The position numbers and the translations under genes were made by a program. Below are positions 36,002 through 46,218 of a stretch of DNA of 64,000 bases, one piece after another; position 1 is the first letter of the stretch; every line of letters begins with the position of its first letter. The stretch comes from Sphingopyxis sp. 113P3 (GTDB lineage Bacteria; Pseudomonadota; Alphaproteobacteria; Sphingomonadales; Sphingomonadaceae): NCBI RefSeq assembly GCF_001278035.1, contig NZ_CP009452.1, positions 2,761,501 to 2,825,500 on the forward strand. Direction: 5' to 3'. The notes under the pieces were generated by a model. That model worked only from the letters and a program-made list of their open reading frames with translations. It was not told the DNA's origin and did no database searches.

Positions 36002-36679
36002 TCAGGCGGCCGCCCGCACGGCAATATGCCCGAAGAGCGCAAGCGCGCCGAGGAGCAGCGCAACCGGCAGCAGCCCGTCGACGCGATCGAAGAGGCCGCC
36101 GTGACCGGGAATGAGCTTGCCCGAATCCTTGACGCCCGCGCGGCGCTTCATCCAGCTTTCGCCCAGATCGCCAAGCTGCGAGAGCAGCCCCATGAAGAGG
36201 CCGATCCAGAGCGGAACGCCGATAATGCCGGCGCGGTCGCCGATCGTCGCGCTCGCGATAAGCGCTGCCATCATGCCGCCGATGAGGCCCGACCAGGTCT
36301 TCGACGGGCTGATCTTCGGCGCAAGGCGTGCGCCGCCGAAGGCACGTCCCGCAAAATAGGCCCCGATATCGGTCGCCCAGACCATGCCGAACACCCAGAG
36401 CGCCGCGGTGACGCCGAGGCGGTCGCGAATGAACCAGAGCCCCGCGATCGCGCCGAGCACGAGGATCGGACCCGCGATCATCAGCGCTCCCTTGGCACCG
36501 CTCCCCAGCGTCATCGCGCGCACGAGCGCGAACCATTCGACGAGCACCAGCGCGCCCCCGACGAGCAGGAGCAGGGCAAAGGCGATGCCGCCGAACCACA
36601 GCGCTGCGCCGGCAATCGCGAACAGCACAAGCGCCGATGCGATGCGGAGCCCGAGATCCGATTTTGCCGCGGTCGCCAT
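36002..36679 (-). CDS. cdsA: Phosphatidate cytidylyltransferase
   Basis: 225 residues, seven or so membrane segments. The family signature is complete: KRRAGVKDSGKLIPGHGG followed by LFDRVDG near the C-terminus, with ISPSKTWSGLIGG before it. It makes CDP-diacylglycerol for phospholipids, the substrate of PssA encoded 5 kb away. It is shorter than E. coli CdsA (285), as is common in Alphaproteobacteria. One base separates it from the uppS stop. Confidence 0.94.
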   Translation of the reverse strand: MATAAKSDLGLRIASALVLFAIAGAALWFGGIAFALLLLVGGALVLVEWFALVRAMTLGSGAKGALMIAGPILVLGAIAGLWFIRDRLGVTAALWVFGMVWATDIGAYFAGRAFGGARLAPKISPSKTWSGLIGGMMAALIASATIGDRAGIIGVPLWIGLFMGLLSQLGDLGESWMKRRAGVKDSGKLIPGHGGLFDRVDGLLPVALLLGALALFGHIAVRAAA

Positions 36680-36680
36680 C

Positions 36681-37367
36681 CTACAAACCTCCGAAGCGGC
36701 GTTCGCGCCGCGCAAATTGATCGAGTGCCGCTGCAAGATCGGCCGGCTCGAAGTCGGGCCACAGGCAGTCGGTGAAGTAAAGCTCGGCATAGGCCGCCTG
36801 CCACAGCAGGAAATTCGAAAGCCTTACCTCGCCCGAGGTGCGGATGAGAAGGTCAAGCGGCGGCAGGTCAGCGGTGTCGAGATGCGCCTCGATCGCCTCG
36901 GCGGTGATCGCCCCCTCCCCCGCGGCAGCACGCGCGGCGCGCACGAGCTCGTCCTGCGCGCCATAGTTGAGCGCTACCGCGAGCGTCGTGCGCTTGTTGC
37001 CCGCGGTGCGCGCGAGCGCCTCCTCGATGAGCCTCACGACGTCGGGAGCGAGCGCACGCCAGTTGCCGATGACCTTGAGCCGCACGTCATTGGCGGCAAA
37101 TTCATCGAGATCGCTCAAGATGAAGCGCTTCATCAGCCCCATGAGGTCGCTGACTTCCTCTTCGGGGCGTTTCCAGTTTTCCGAGGAAAAGGCGTAGAGA
37201 GTGAGCGCCTCAAGGCCGAGGTCGCCCGCCGCGCGCACGATCTTGCGTACCGCCTCCACGCCTGCGCGGTGGCCGGCGACGCGCGGCAGGTGGCGCTTCT
37301 TGGCCCAGCGGCCGTTGCCATCCATGATGATGGCGACGTGGCGGGCACGAGGTTCCGTTGCCGACAT
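36681..37367 (-). CDS. uppS: Undecaprenyl diphosphate synthase (cis-prenyltransferase)
   Basis: 228 residues. [16 protein letters not shown] carries the catalytic Asp (near 16), then [29 protein letters not shown] and the C-terminal [18 protein letters not shown] with AYAELYF. It builds the C55 carrier for peptidoglycan and polysaccharides. It begins the tight run uppS-cdsA-dxr-rseP, in which every junction is within one base or overlaps. Confidence 0.96.
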   Translation of the reverse strand: MSATEPRARHVAIIMDGNGRWAKKRHLPRVAGHRAGVEAVRKIVRAAGDLGLEALTLYAFSSENWKRPEEEVSDLMGLMKRFILSDLDEFAANDVRLKVIGNWRALAPDVVRLIEEALARTAGNKRTTLAVALNYGAQDELVRAARAAAGEGAITAEAIEAHLDTADLPPLDLLIRTSGEVRLSNFLLWQAAYAELYFTDCLWPDFEPADLAAALDQFARRERRFGGL

Positions 37368-37489
37368 CGAGCGGCCTCAAATCCCGTTCGCGCCGAGCGA
37401 CGCCGGGATGCACTTCGGCCTCGAACTCATCCAACTTGGGTCTGGGCTTCGCGCGATGCGAACGGAAAAAAGGCGGGCGCCGGACATCA

Positions 37490-38044
37490 CTAGCCCAGGA
37501 TTTCCTTTTCCTTCGCCGAGGCCGCAGCATCGATCTCAGCAATGGTCGCGTCGGTGAGCTTCTGCACCTCGGTCTCGTGGCGCTTGCGCTCGTCCTCGCT
37601 GATTTCCTTCTTGCTCTCGTCGGCCTTCAGATTGTCCATGCCGTCGCGGCGCACGTTGCGCACCGCAACACGCGCCTTTTCAGCATATTGGCCGGCGAGC
37701 TTCGAGAGCTCCTTGCGGCGCTCCTGCGTCATTTCGGGGATCGGGAGGCGCAGCATCTGGCCATCGACGATGGGGTTGAGACCAAGGCCTGCCGAGCGGA
37801 TGGCCTTGTCCACGGGGCCGACGTTCGACTTGTCCCACACCTGTACGGTGAGCATGCGCGGTTCGGGCGCGCTGATCGATGCAACCTGGTTGAGCGGCAT
37901 GTGCGCGCCGTAGACCTCGACCGTGACCGGATCGAGGAGCGCAGCATGCGCGCGGCCCGTACGCAGGCCCGCCAGATCGTGCTTCAGCGATTCGACCGCG
38001 CCGTGCATGCGGCGTTCGAGATCGGCCTTGTCATATTTCGCCAT
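37490..38044 (-). CDS. frr: Ribosome recycling factor
   Basis: 184 residues, exact family length. [19 protein letters not shown] at the N-terminus and [31 protein letters not shown] in the long helix are Frr signatures. With EF-G it splits ribosomes after termination. It follows pyrH by 14 bases. After its stop the minus strand has a small GC hairpin and six T (near 37483-37466), a possible weak terminator before uppS. Confidence 0.96.
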   Translation of the reverse strand: MAKYDKADLERRMHGAVESLKHDLAGLRTGRAHAALLDPVTVEVYGAHMPLNQVASISAPEPRMLTVQVWDKSNVGPVDKAIRSAGLGLNPIVDGQMLRLPIPEMTQERRKELSKLAGQYAEKARVAVRNVRRDGMDNLKADESKKEISEDERKRHETEVQKLTDATIAEIDAAASAKEKEILG

Positions 38045-38058
38045 TTTTCATTCCTCTC

Positions 38059-38790
38059 TTAGGCGTTGCCGGCAGCGTCGCCGACCACGGTGGCGACACC
38101 TTCGCCAGCCAGGACACGCGCGAGATTGCCGGGTTCACGGATGTTGAACACGACGATCGGGATATGGTTGTCGCGGCAAAGCGCCACCGCGCTCGCGTCC
38201 ATCACCTTCAGATTGTCGGCAAGGACGCGGTCATAGGTCAGTCGGTCGTAGCGGGTCGCGGACGGATCCTTCTTGGGATCGGCATTATAGACCCCGTCGA
38301 CGCTCGTGCCCTTCAGAAGCGCGTCGCACTTCATCTCGGCGGCGCGCAGCGCCGCCCCGCTGTCGGTCGTGAAATAGGGAGCTCCAACGCCGGCGGCGAA
38401 GATCACCACCCGACCCTTTTCCATGTGGCGCTCGGCGCGGCGACGGATCACCGGTTCGCATACCTTGTCCATCTCGATCGCCGACTGGACGCGCGTCTGG
38501 ACGCCAAGCTGTTCGAGCGCATTCTGCATCGCGAGCGCGTTCATCACGGTTGCGAGCATGCCCATATAATCGGCCTGCGCGCGGTCCATGCCCTTGGCCG
38601 CCCCCGCCATGCCGCGGAAGATGTTGCCGCCGCCGATGACGAGGCAGATCTCGAGCCCGCGGTCCTTCGCGGCCTTCACTTCGGCGGCCATGCTCGCGAC
38701 CGTCGCGGGGTCGATCCCGAAGGCGCTGGAGCCCATCAGCGCCTCGCCCGACAGTTTGAGCAAGATGCGTTTCAGGCCGGGCAATGCCAT
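38059..38790 (-). CDS. pyrH: UMP kinase
   Basis: 243 residues. [44 protein letters not shown] and [19 protein letters not shown] are the conserved blocks of bacterial hexameric UMP kinase. It makes UDP for pyrimidine nucleotide supply. The pyrH-frr pair is tight; tsf lies upstream past a strong hairpin. Confidence 0.96.
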   Translation of the reverse strand: MALPGLKRILLKLSGEALMGSSAFGIDPATVASMAAEVKAAKDRGLEICLVIGGGNIFRGMAGAAKGMDRAQADYMGMLATVMNALAMQNALEQLGVQTRVQSAIEMDKVCEPVIRRRAERHMEKGRVVIFAAGVGAPYFTTDSGAALRAAEMKCDALLKGTSVDGVYNADPKKDPSATRYDRLTYDRVLADNLKVMDASAVALCRDNHIPIVVFNIREPGNLARVLAGEGVATVVGDAAGNA

Positions 38791-38826
38791 GGGGGGGAAC
38801 CTCTATCGATGGGGGCACAATATGCG

Positions 38827-38860
38827 AATGGCGCGCACCCTAGTGAGAGTGCGCGCCATT
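38827..38860 (-). terminator. Strong hairpin between tsf and pyrH
   Basis: AATGGCGCGCAC and GTGCGCGCCATT pair perfectly (12 bp) around a 10-base loop, 49 bases after the tsf stop and 37 before the pyrH start. The T content after it is low (CATT), so it may be a partial terminator, attenuator or RNA-end stabiliser. Confidence 0.5.
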
Positions 38861-38908
38861 GCCAAGCAGGCTCCCGCGCCTGGCAGCGCGGCAGCCCTTG
38901 CTTTTCGA

Positions 38909-39835
38909 TCAGCGACCGGCGGCGGCGGCGACTTCGGCAGCAAAGTCGCTCTCTTCCTTCTCGATGCCTTCGCCGAGCTGGAAGCGCACGAAGCCCTTCA
39001 GGTTAATCGTCGCGCCCACATCCTTGCCCGCGGCGGCGACGACTTCGGCGACCGGGGTCTTGCCATCGATCACGAAGGGCTGCGAGAGCAGCGCATTTTC
39101 CTTGCGGAACTTTGCAATGGTGCCGTCGACCATCTTCGAGACAATATCGGCGGGCTTGCCCGACTGGGCCGCCTTTTCCTCGGCGATCGCGCGTTCGCGT
39201 GCAACGAGATCGGGGTCGAGATCATCGCCATTGAGCGCGAGCGGGTTCGCCGCCGCAACGTGCATCGCAAGCTGCTTGCCGAGCGGTTCGAGCACATCGG
39301 CGCCGGCGCTCGACTCGAGCGCGACGAGGACGCCGATCTTGCCAAGACCGGGGGCGGCTGCATTGTGGACATAGCCCGTGACGACGCCCGAGCCGACCGA
39401 GAGGATCGCGGCGCGTCGCAGCGACTGGTTCTCGCCGATCGTGGCAATATTCTGGGTCAGCGCCTCGGTGACGGTGCCGCCCGAGGGATAGGCGGCGGCG
39501 CCGAGCGCTTCGGCGTCGCTGATGCTGCCAGCGAGCGCAACCTGCGTGACGTCGCGCACAAAGCCCTGGAACTGCTCATTCTTGGCAACGAAGTCGGTTT
39601 CGCTGTTCACCTCGACCATCGCGCCCTTGGTGCCATCGGTGGCAACGCCAACGAGACCCTCGGCGGCAACGCGGCCGGCCTTCTTGGCGGCCGCAGCGAG
39701 GCCCTTGGTGCGCAGCCAGTCGATCGACGCTTCGATGTCGCCGTTGTTCTCGGCAAGCGCCTTCTTGCAGTCCATCATGCCTGCGCCCGTGCGGTCGCGC
39801 AGTTCCTTGACGAGAGCGGCCGTAATCTCAGCCAT
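38909..39835 (-). CDS. tsf: Elongation factor Ts
   Basis: 308 residues. The N-terminus [26 protein letters not shown] with the UBA-like domain, and [17 protein letters not shown] (EF-Tu contact, TDFV) are diagnostic. It recharges EF-Tu with GTP. The ATG has weak upstream sequence but matches the universal start; an earlier in-frame start is not conserved. It follows rpsB as in most bacteria. Confidence 0.96.
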   Translation of the reverse strand: MAEITAALVKELRDRTGAGMMDCKKALAENNGDIEASIDWLRTKGLAAAAKKAGRVAAEGLVGVATDGTKGAMVEVNSETDFVAKNEQFQGFVRDVTQVALAGSISDAEALGAAAYPSGGTVTEALTQNIATIGENQSLRRAAILSVGSGVVTGYVHNAAAPGLGKIGVLVALESSAGADVLEPLGKQLAMHVAAANPLALNGDDLDPDLVARERAIAEEKAAQSGKPADIVSKMVDGTIAKFRKENALLSQPFVIDGKTPVAEVVAAAGKDVGATINLKGFVRFQLGEGIEKEESDFAAEVAAAAGR

Positions 39836-39926
39836 GGGAATATCCTTTCCAAAAGCGGCAGGCCCGGATTGCGGCCCTGCGATCTGCCCCGCGTGCGTGG
39901 CGGGGGACAAGTCAAAGCGATGACCA

Positions 39927-39959
39927 AGGCGGCGCGCGGCGCATCGCGGCGCGCCGCCT
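39927..39959 (-). terminator. Strong hairpin between rpsB and tsf
   Basis: AGGCGGCGCGC and GCGCGCCGCCT make an 11-bp perfect stem with an 11-base loop, 19 bases after the rpsB stop. There is no T run. It may set the ratio of S2 to EF-Ts rather than end transcription outright. Confidence 0.45.
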
Positions 39960-39977
39960 CGTCATGCAAGCGTGCCT

Positions 39978-40811
<834 letters not shown>

Positions 40812-40837
40812 AGTCTTTCTCCTTCCGGTTAGTCCTC

Positions 40838-40899
40838 TGGAAGGCGAGAACCAGGGTCTCCGCAGGGGGATGGCCCGGCACCGGTATGTGCGCCTTCCA
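40838..40899 (-). promoter_or_regulatory. Possible rpsB mRNA leader structure
   Basis: TGGAAGGCG (40838-40846) and CGCCTTCCA (40891-40899) are a perfect 9-bp inverted repeat closing a 44-base loop that itself holds GAGA/TCTC and CCGG pairs, 26 bases before the rpsB start codon. S2 represses its own messenger through a leader in E. coli, so autoregulation is a fair guess. The remaining gap to 41187 shows no gene. Confidence 0.4.
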
Positions 40900-41187
40900 T
40901 GTGGAATGGGCGGCCCGTTAGCGGCGTTTGCGAGGAAAAGCAAGGGGCGGACAGCCGATGGGGTGCGCAGACCCCGGGGACTGCCCCCCTCCCTGCGGCA
41001 GCAGCGCATGGGGCCTGGCCCGCAGACTGGCGCCATCTGTCCCATCAGGGGCCACTCAACTCGGCGATGATATAGAACCGTTCACCGCAATATAGTTGAG
41101 AACAAATAGGGAACACGGAACAAAGCCCAGGCGGAAATAGTCGCTTCGGCGGGCCGCACGAACGCCCTTTCAAGAAGGACATGGCTC

Positions 41188-41445
41188 ATGCTTCAGATCT
41201 CCGCTGCTCTCCTCTTTGCCATCGCCGCCGGGCTCGGCATCGCGGTGATATTGGGGATGCTGAAGATGAATGGCGAGGCGATTCTTTCCGCGCTCGCCGG
41301 CGAAGGCGCCTTCCCGCTTGCCGCGGGGCCGCAGACTGGTCCGGTGACGCGCGCGGTGACGCTCCGCCGCGCGAAGGCACGCTGCGATGCGCCGCGTCCT
41401 GTCCGGGCTATGTCTGCTCGCTCGCCGCTGAGCCGCGCCGCCTGA
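41188..41445 (+). CDS. Small membrane protein, unknown function
   Basis: 85 residues. The first 25 (ISAALLFAIAAGLGIAVILGML) form one membrane segment; then KMNGEAILSALAGEG and a basic, Arg/Pro-rich tail. AAGGA stands 9 bases before the ATG. The last 38 bases overlap the convergent pssA gene, and the tail over this region may not be conserved. I recall similar short proteins near pssA in sphingomonads but no function. The overlapping frame at 41181 reads as a shadow. Confidence 0.55.
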   Translation: MLQISAALLFAIAAGLGIAVILGMLKMNGEAILSALAGEGAFPLAAGPQTGPVTRAVTLRRAKARCDAPRPVRAMSARSPLSRAA

Positions 41446-42202
41446 CCTTCGCATAGCTTGCGATCCCGAAAGGCAGGAGCACAAGATAGAGGCTCGAGAC
41501 CGCGAGCAGGGTCGGCCATGGCGCTGTGACAAGCGCTGCTCCGAGAAGTCCGACACCCGCAAGCGCGAACAGCCGCCATGAGCGGCGCAGGCGGATCGAT
41601 GACCAGCTGTAGGTCGGGATCGCCGAGATCATCAGCATGGCAACGCCCAGCGCCCAGGGCATCACGACATACCAGGCGCGGAACAGCTCGTGGCCCGTCA
41701 CGAGCCACAGATAGACGGGAACGAAGGCAAGCCCCGCCCCGGCGGGGGCGGGAATGCCCGTGTTGAAGCCCGCTGACTTGTGCGGCTGGAAATCGGCCTC
41801 CATCCGCGAGTTGAAGCGCGCAAGGCGGAGCGCGCAGCATACCGCAAGCGCCAGCGCCGCCGTCCAGCCGAATTTCGGAGCGTCGGCAAGCGACCAGAGA
41901 AACAGGATCATTGCCGGCGCGACCCCGAAGGCAATCACGTCGGAAAGCGAATCGAGCTCGGCGCCGAATTTGCTCTGCGCCCGCAACAGCCGGGCAATGC
42001 GCCCATCCATCCCATCGAGCACGCCGGCAAAGATGACCGCGGCGAGCGCTTTTTCCCACTCCCCGCCGATCGCGAAACGCACCCCGGTCAGACCGAAGCA
42101 GAGCGCGAGCGCGGTGATCGCATTGGGCGCAAAGGCGCGCAGCGGAATGCCGCGGATGCCGCGCCCGGGTCCGGAGCGGGAAGAAAGTTCAGCTTCGGCC
42201 AT
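41408..42202 (-). CDS. pssA: CDP-diacylglycerol--serine O-phosphatidyltransferase
   Basis: 264 residues with several membrane helices. The CDP-alcohol phosphatidyltransferase motif DG-x2-AR-x8-G-x3-D-x3-D is intact (Asp 66, Arg 71, Gly 80, Asp 84, Asp 88). It makes phosphatidylserine from CDP-diacylglycerol, the precursor for Psd. Its ATG abuts the psd stop without a gap, so the two are one operon. Confidence 0.94.
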   Translation of the reverse strand: MAEAELSSRSGPGRGIRGIPLRAFAPNAITALALCFGLTGVRFAIGGEWEKALAAVIFAGVLDGMDGRIARLLRAQSKFGAELDSLSDVIAFGVAPAMILFLWSLADAPKFGWTAALALAVCCALRLARFNSRMEADFQPHKSAGFNTGIPAPAGAGLAFVPVYLWLVTGHELFRAWYVVMPWALGVAMLMISAIPTYSWSSIRLRRSWRLFALAGVGLLGAALVTAPWPTLLAVSSLYLVLLPFGIASYAKVRRRGSAASEQT

Positions 42203-42937
42203 TTATTGCCCGACGCCCTCAAGGAGCGAGCCGTCGCCGATCCGCGCAATGATCGTCTCGCCCGCAAGCGTGCGCTGCCCAAGCAGCACCTGCGGCGTCG
42301 TGCCCGCGGGCAGATAGACGTCGACGCGGCTTCCGAAGCGGATGAGGCCCACTCGCTGGCCGGTCGAAAGCTCGGTCCCCATGCTGACGAAAGGCATGAT
42401 CCGGCGCGCGACGAGTCCCGCAATCTGGGTGAAACCGATACGAACACCGTCTGCACGCTCAACGAGGAAGTGCTGGCGTTCATTATCCTCGCTCGCCTTG
42501 TCGAGGTCGGCGTTGACGAAACGGCCAGGAATATAGGCAAGTTTGCGCAGCGTGCCCGCGACGGGGGTGCGGTTGATGTGGACGTCGAAGACGCTCATGA
42601 AGATCGACACGCGCAGGAGGGGCGCCTCGCCGAGGCCATCGGGACCCGCGATCTCGGGGGGCGGCAGAACCTCCGCGATCTGCGTCACCAGCCCGTCGGC
42701 GGGTGCGATGACGAGATCGGCGCCGACCGGCGTCACGCGTTCGGGATCGCGGAAGAAGGCGCCGACCCAGATGGTAAGCCCCAGCATCAGCCAGCCGGCG
42801 ATTTCCCAGCCGAGCAGCCAGAAGCAAAGCGTGACGATCGCAGCAATCAACAGGAATTTGCGTCCCTCGGGGTGAATCGAAGGCCAGCGCCACTTGATGC
42901 CGCCGCCGGGGCGGTTCGAGGATATGGTTGTGGACAT
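42203..42937 (-). CDS. psd: Phosphatidylserine decarboxylase proenzyme
   Basis: 244 residues, the short alphaproteobacterial type. Two membrane segments lie at about 28-60, then [29 protein letters not shown] and the self-cleavage site at Gly-Ser in RFGSRVDVY (202-203), where the Ser becomes the pyruvoyl group. It makes phosphatidylethanolamine. The frame is open 87 codons upstream, but that part is not conserved. Transcribed before pssA. Confidence 0.94.
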   Translation of the reverse strand: MSTTISSNRPGGGIKWRWPSIHPEGRKFLLIAAIVTLCFWLLGWEIAGWLMLGLTIWVGAFFRDPERVTPVGADLVIAPADGLVTQIAEVLPPPEIAGPDGLGEAPLLRVSIFMSVFDVHINRTPVAGTLRKLAYIPGRFVNADLDKASEDNERQHFLVERADGVRIGFTQIAGLVARRIMPFVSMGTELSTGQRVGLIRFGSRVDVYLPAGTTPQVLLGQRTLAGETIIARIGDGSLLEGVGQ

Positions 42938-43106
42938 GCGGGCTCTTCTACGGTGCGACCTTGGCACTGACAATGAATAAGGCGAAGGCCGAGTTCCACG
43001 CCGGTAAACGTGCGGGGCGCACATCGCCGGGTCACGAGAGTTGATCAATCGGACGGCATTGCCTAAGGCCCGCTGCAATTCGACTCCCCAAGGAAAAGGC
43101 ACGCAT

Positions 43107-44321
43107 ATGGGCAAGATCAAGGTAGCCAACCCCGTCGTCGAACTCGACGGCGACGAAATGACGCGGATCATCTGGCAATGGATCCGCGAGCGGCTCATCC
43201 TGCCCTATCTCGATATCGACCTTCATTATTATGATCTCGGCATCGAAGAACGCGACCGCACCGACGACAAGATCACTGTCGAGGCGGCGAACGCGATCAA
43301 GAAGCATGGCGTCGGCGTGAAGTGCGCGACGATCACCCCCGACGAGGCGCGCGTCGAGGAATTTGGCCTCAAGAAGATGTGGAAGTCGCCGAACGGCACG
43401 ATCCGCAACATTCTTGGCGGCGTCGTCTTCCGCGAACCGATCGTGATGAAGAATGTTCCCCGCCTCGTTCCCGGCTGGACCGATCCGATCGTCGTGGGCC
43501 GTCACGCATTTGGCGACCAGTATAAGGCGACCGATTTCCGCGTCCCCGGCCCCGGCAAGCTCCGCCTCGTCTTCGAAGGCGAGGACGGCACCGTCATTGA
43601 CGAGGAAGTGTTCCAGTTCCCCTCGTCGGGCGTCGCGATGGGCATGTACAACCTCGACGATTCGATCCGCGACTTCGCCCGCGCCAGCCTCAACTATGGC
43701 ATTGCGCGCCAGTGGCCGGTATATCTCTCGACGAAGAACACGATCCTCAAGGCCTATGACGGTCGCTTCAAGGATCTCTTCGAGGAAGTCTACCAGACCG
43801 AATTCAAGGCGAAGTTCGACGAGCTCGGCATCACCTATGAGCACCGTCTCATCGACGACATGGTTGCCTCGGCGCTCAAATGGTCGGGCAAGTTCGTCTG
43901 GGCCTGCAAGAATTACGACGGCGACGTCCAGTCAGACACGGTCGCGCAGGGCTTCGGCTCGCTCGGCCTCATGACCAGCGTGCTGATGACCCCCGACGGC
44001 CAGACGGTGGAATCGGAAGCCGCGCACGGCACGGTCACCCGTCACTATCGCATGCATCAGCAGGGCAAGGCGACCTCGACCAACCCGATTGCCTCGATCT
44101 TTGCCTGGACGGGCGGCCTCAAGCACCGCGGCAAGCTCGACGACAATGCCGCGCTGGTGAAGTTCGCCAACGACCTGGAAAAGGTCTGCGTCGAGACCGT
44201 CGAAGGCGGCAAGATGACCAAGGACCTCGCGCTTCTCATCGGCCCGGACCAGAACTGGCTGACCACCGAAGGCTTCTTCGAGGCGATCGTAGAAAATCTC
44301 GAGACGAAGATGGGCGCCTGA
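43107..44321 (+). CDS. icd: NADP-dependent isocitrate dehydrogenase
   Basis: 404 residues, of the eukaryote-like (IDH1/2) type: [52 protein letters not shown], and the metal-binding [36 protein letters not shown] is the NADP end. It converts isocitrate to 2-oxoglutarate and gives NADPH. AAGGA precedes the ATG by 12 bases. The gene is alone, with its own hairpin after it. Confidence 0.96.
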   Translation: MGKIKVANPVVELDGDEMTRIIWQWIRERLILPYLDIDLHYYDLGIEERDRTDDKITVEAANAIKKHGVGVKCATITPDEARVEEFGLKKMWKSPNGTIRNILGGVVFREPIVMKNVPRLVPGWTDPIVVGRHAFGDQYKATDFRVPGPGKLRLVFEGEDGTVIDEEVFQFPSSGVAMGMYNLDDSIRDFARASLNYGIARQWPVYLSTKNTILKAYDGRFKDLFEEVYQTEFKAKFDELGITYEHRLIDDMVASALKWSGKFVWACKNYDGDVQSDTVAQGFGSLGLMTSVLMTPDGQTVESEAAHGTVTRHYRMHQQGKATSTNPIASIFAWTGGLKHRGKLDDNAALVKFANDLEKVCVETVEGGKMTKDLALLIGPDQNWLTTEGFFEAIVENLETKMGA

Positions 44322-44334
44322 GGCCTTGCCTCGA

Positions 44335-44354
44335 AGGGGAGCTTCGGCTCCCCT
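44335..44354 (+). terminator. UUCG-loop hairpin after icd
   Basis: AGGGGAGC and GCTCCCCT pair perfectly around a TTCG tetraloop, 13 bases after the stop. No long T run follows (GCCCTTCC), so it is a moderate terminator or 3'-end stabiliser. Confidence 0.55.
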
Positions 44355-44423
44355 GCCCTTCCTCCAAGCGTTTTGATTGACAAAGGCATAGCCAAGCTGC
44401 GTCTCGCTCCTTAAGAGCGTTTC

Positions 44424-46211
44424 ATGTCCATCGAAACGGAAGCATCCAGTCTCGGCAACGCGCTCGTTGTCTTGGGGGCCGCGGGGATCGTGATTCCCGC
44501 CTTCGCCCGGTTCCGCATCACCCCGGTGATCGGTTTCATTCTCGTCGGCCTGCTCGTAGGGCCCTCCGGGCTCGGCGCACTCGTCGGCGACTATCCGTGG
44601 CTGCGCCACATCACGATCCGATCGGCCGAAGATATCGAACTTTTCGGCGAGTTCGGCATCATCCTGCTGCTCTTCTCGATCGGCCTTGAACTCTCGTTCC
44701 GGCGCCTGTGGCAATTGCGCAAGCTCGTCTTCGGGGTCGGCGCGGCCGAGCTCGTGATCAGCGGCGCCATTCTTGGCGGCCTCCTCTACATGATCGGGAC
44801 CTTGTCGCTGCCCGCAGCCTTTGGTCTTGGCATCGCACTTGCCCTCTCCTCGACCGCACTCGTCCTCCCGATCGCGGGGACCAAATCGGCGGTCGGCCGC
44901 GCCTCCTTCTCGATGCTGCTCTTCGAGGATCTGGCGATCGTCCCGATCATCTTCGTCCTCGGCGCCTTCGCCCCGAGTGCGGGCGGCGACAATGCCGAAC
45001 TGTTGCTGACGACGCTATGGCAAGGCGTGCTCGTCGTCGCGGCGCTTGCGATCGGCGGCTGGTTTCTCCTCCCGCGCATCTTTGCGCAGGCAGCACGCGC
45101 GAAGGACCCTGAACTCTTCCTCGCCGCAAGCCTCCTTGTCGTCATCGTCGCCGCGCTCGCGACCGCGACGGTCGGTCTCTCGCCAATCGTCGGCGCGCTG
45201 CTCGCCGGCCTGATGATCGCCGAGACCGAATATCATGGCGAGGTCGAAGCAATCACCGCACCCTTCAAGGGCCTCGCGCTCGGGGTCTTCCTGATCAGCG
45301 TCGGCATGGGGCTCAACCTCAAGTCGATCGCAGGGCAATGGCCCGCGCTTCTCGCCGCGGTCGTCGGCGTCGTGGCGATCAAGGCGATCGTGACCGCGAC
45401 GATGCTGCGCTTTTCCGGGTCGGCGAGCCGCGGCACCGCGGCCGAAGTCGGCCTCCTGATGGCAAGCCCCTCGGAAACCACCCTCATCGTTCTCGCGACC
45501 GCGTTTCAGGCGCAGCTCATCAGCCGCCAGACCGCCGAGTTCTGGCAGCTTGTCACTGCGATCGGCCTCACCATCACGCCGCTCCTCGCGCGGATCGGGC
45601 GAAGCGTCGCGCGCCGCATCGAGATGGGCAATGTCGAGGCCGAGCCCGACGATGCGCCGCCCAAGCGCACCGTCGTCATCGGTTTCGGCCGCGTGGGACG
45701 CGTCGTTGCCGAGCTGCTGCGCGAACATCAGCGCGCCTATGTCGCTGTCGATGCCGACATCGATGCGGTCGCGCAGGCCCGGCGCGATGGCTTTGACGTG
45801 CGCTATGCCGACGTCGCCCGCCCCGGGAGCCTCGACAAGCTCGGGATCGAAAACGCCGACGCGGTGGTGCTCACGATGGACGATCCGGTCCAGCAGCTGC
45901 GCATGACGCGCCAGCTGCGCCGCCGATACCCTGAGCTGCCGATCATCTCGCGCGCGCGCGGGTCCGATCACGCCGCCGCGCTCTATCAGGCGGGCGCAAC
46001 CGATGCGGTCCCCGAAACGCTCGAAAGCTCGCTGCAGCTCGCCGAGGCGGTGCTGATCGACCTTGGCGTCGCGATGGGCCCGGTCATCGCCTCGATCCAC
46101 GACGTGCGCGCCAAGATGCGCCATGACATCATGACCAAGAGCCATCTCGACCGCGAGCCGCGCATCCGGCGAGTGCGATCAGCCCCCGCGCCCGCAGGCG
46201 AGGACGGCTAG
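44424..46211 (+). CDS. Monovalent cation:proton antiporter-2 (KefB-type) with RCK domain
   Basis: 595 residues. About 12-13 membrane segments from the start to residue 400 form the Na+/H+ exchanger domain (PVIGFILVGLLVGPSGLGAL, FGEFGIILLLFSIGLELS). The RCK/TrkA-N domain follows: TVVIGFGRVGRVVAELLREH, VAVDADIDAVAQARRDGFDV. This is the KefB/KefC plan of K+ efflux gated by nucleotides or glutathione adducts. No KefG/KefF partner is next to it. Ion and gating ligand are inferred from family. Confidence 0.9.
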   Translation: MSIETEASSLGNALVVLGAAGIVIPAFARFRITPVIGFILVGLLVGPSGLGALVGDYPWLRHITIRSAEDIELFGEFGIILLLFSIGLELSFRRLWQLRKLVFGVGAAELVISGAILGGLLYMIGTLSLPAAFGLGIALALSSTALVLPIAGTKSAVGRASFSMLLFEDLAIVPIIFVLGAFAPSAGGDNAELLLTTLWQGVLVVAALAIGGWFLLPRIFAQAARAKDPELFLAASLLVVIVAALATATVGLSPIVGALLAGLMIAETEYHGEVEAITAPFKGLALGVFLISVGMGLNLKSIAGQWPALLAAVVGVVAIKAIVTATMLRFSGSASRGTAAEVGLLMASPSETTLIVLATAFQAQLISRQTAEFWQLVTAIGLTITPLLARIGRSVARRIEMGNVEAEPDDAPPKRTVVIGFGRVGRVVAELLREHQRAYVAVDADIDAVAQARRDGFDVRYADVARPGSLDKLGIENADAVVLTMDDPVQQLRMTRQLRRRYPELPIISRARGSDHAAALYQAGATDAVPETLESSLQLAEAVLIDLGVAMGPVIASIHDVRAKMRHDIMTKSHLDREPRIRRVRSAPAPAGEDG

Positions 46212-46218
46212 AAGCGGA

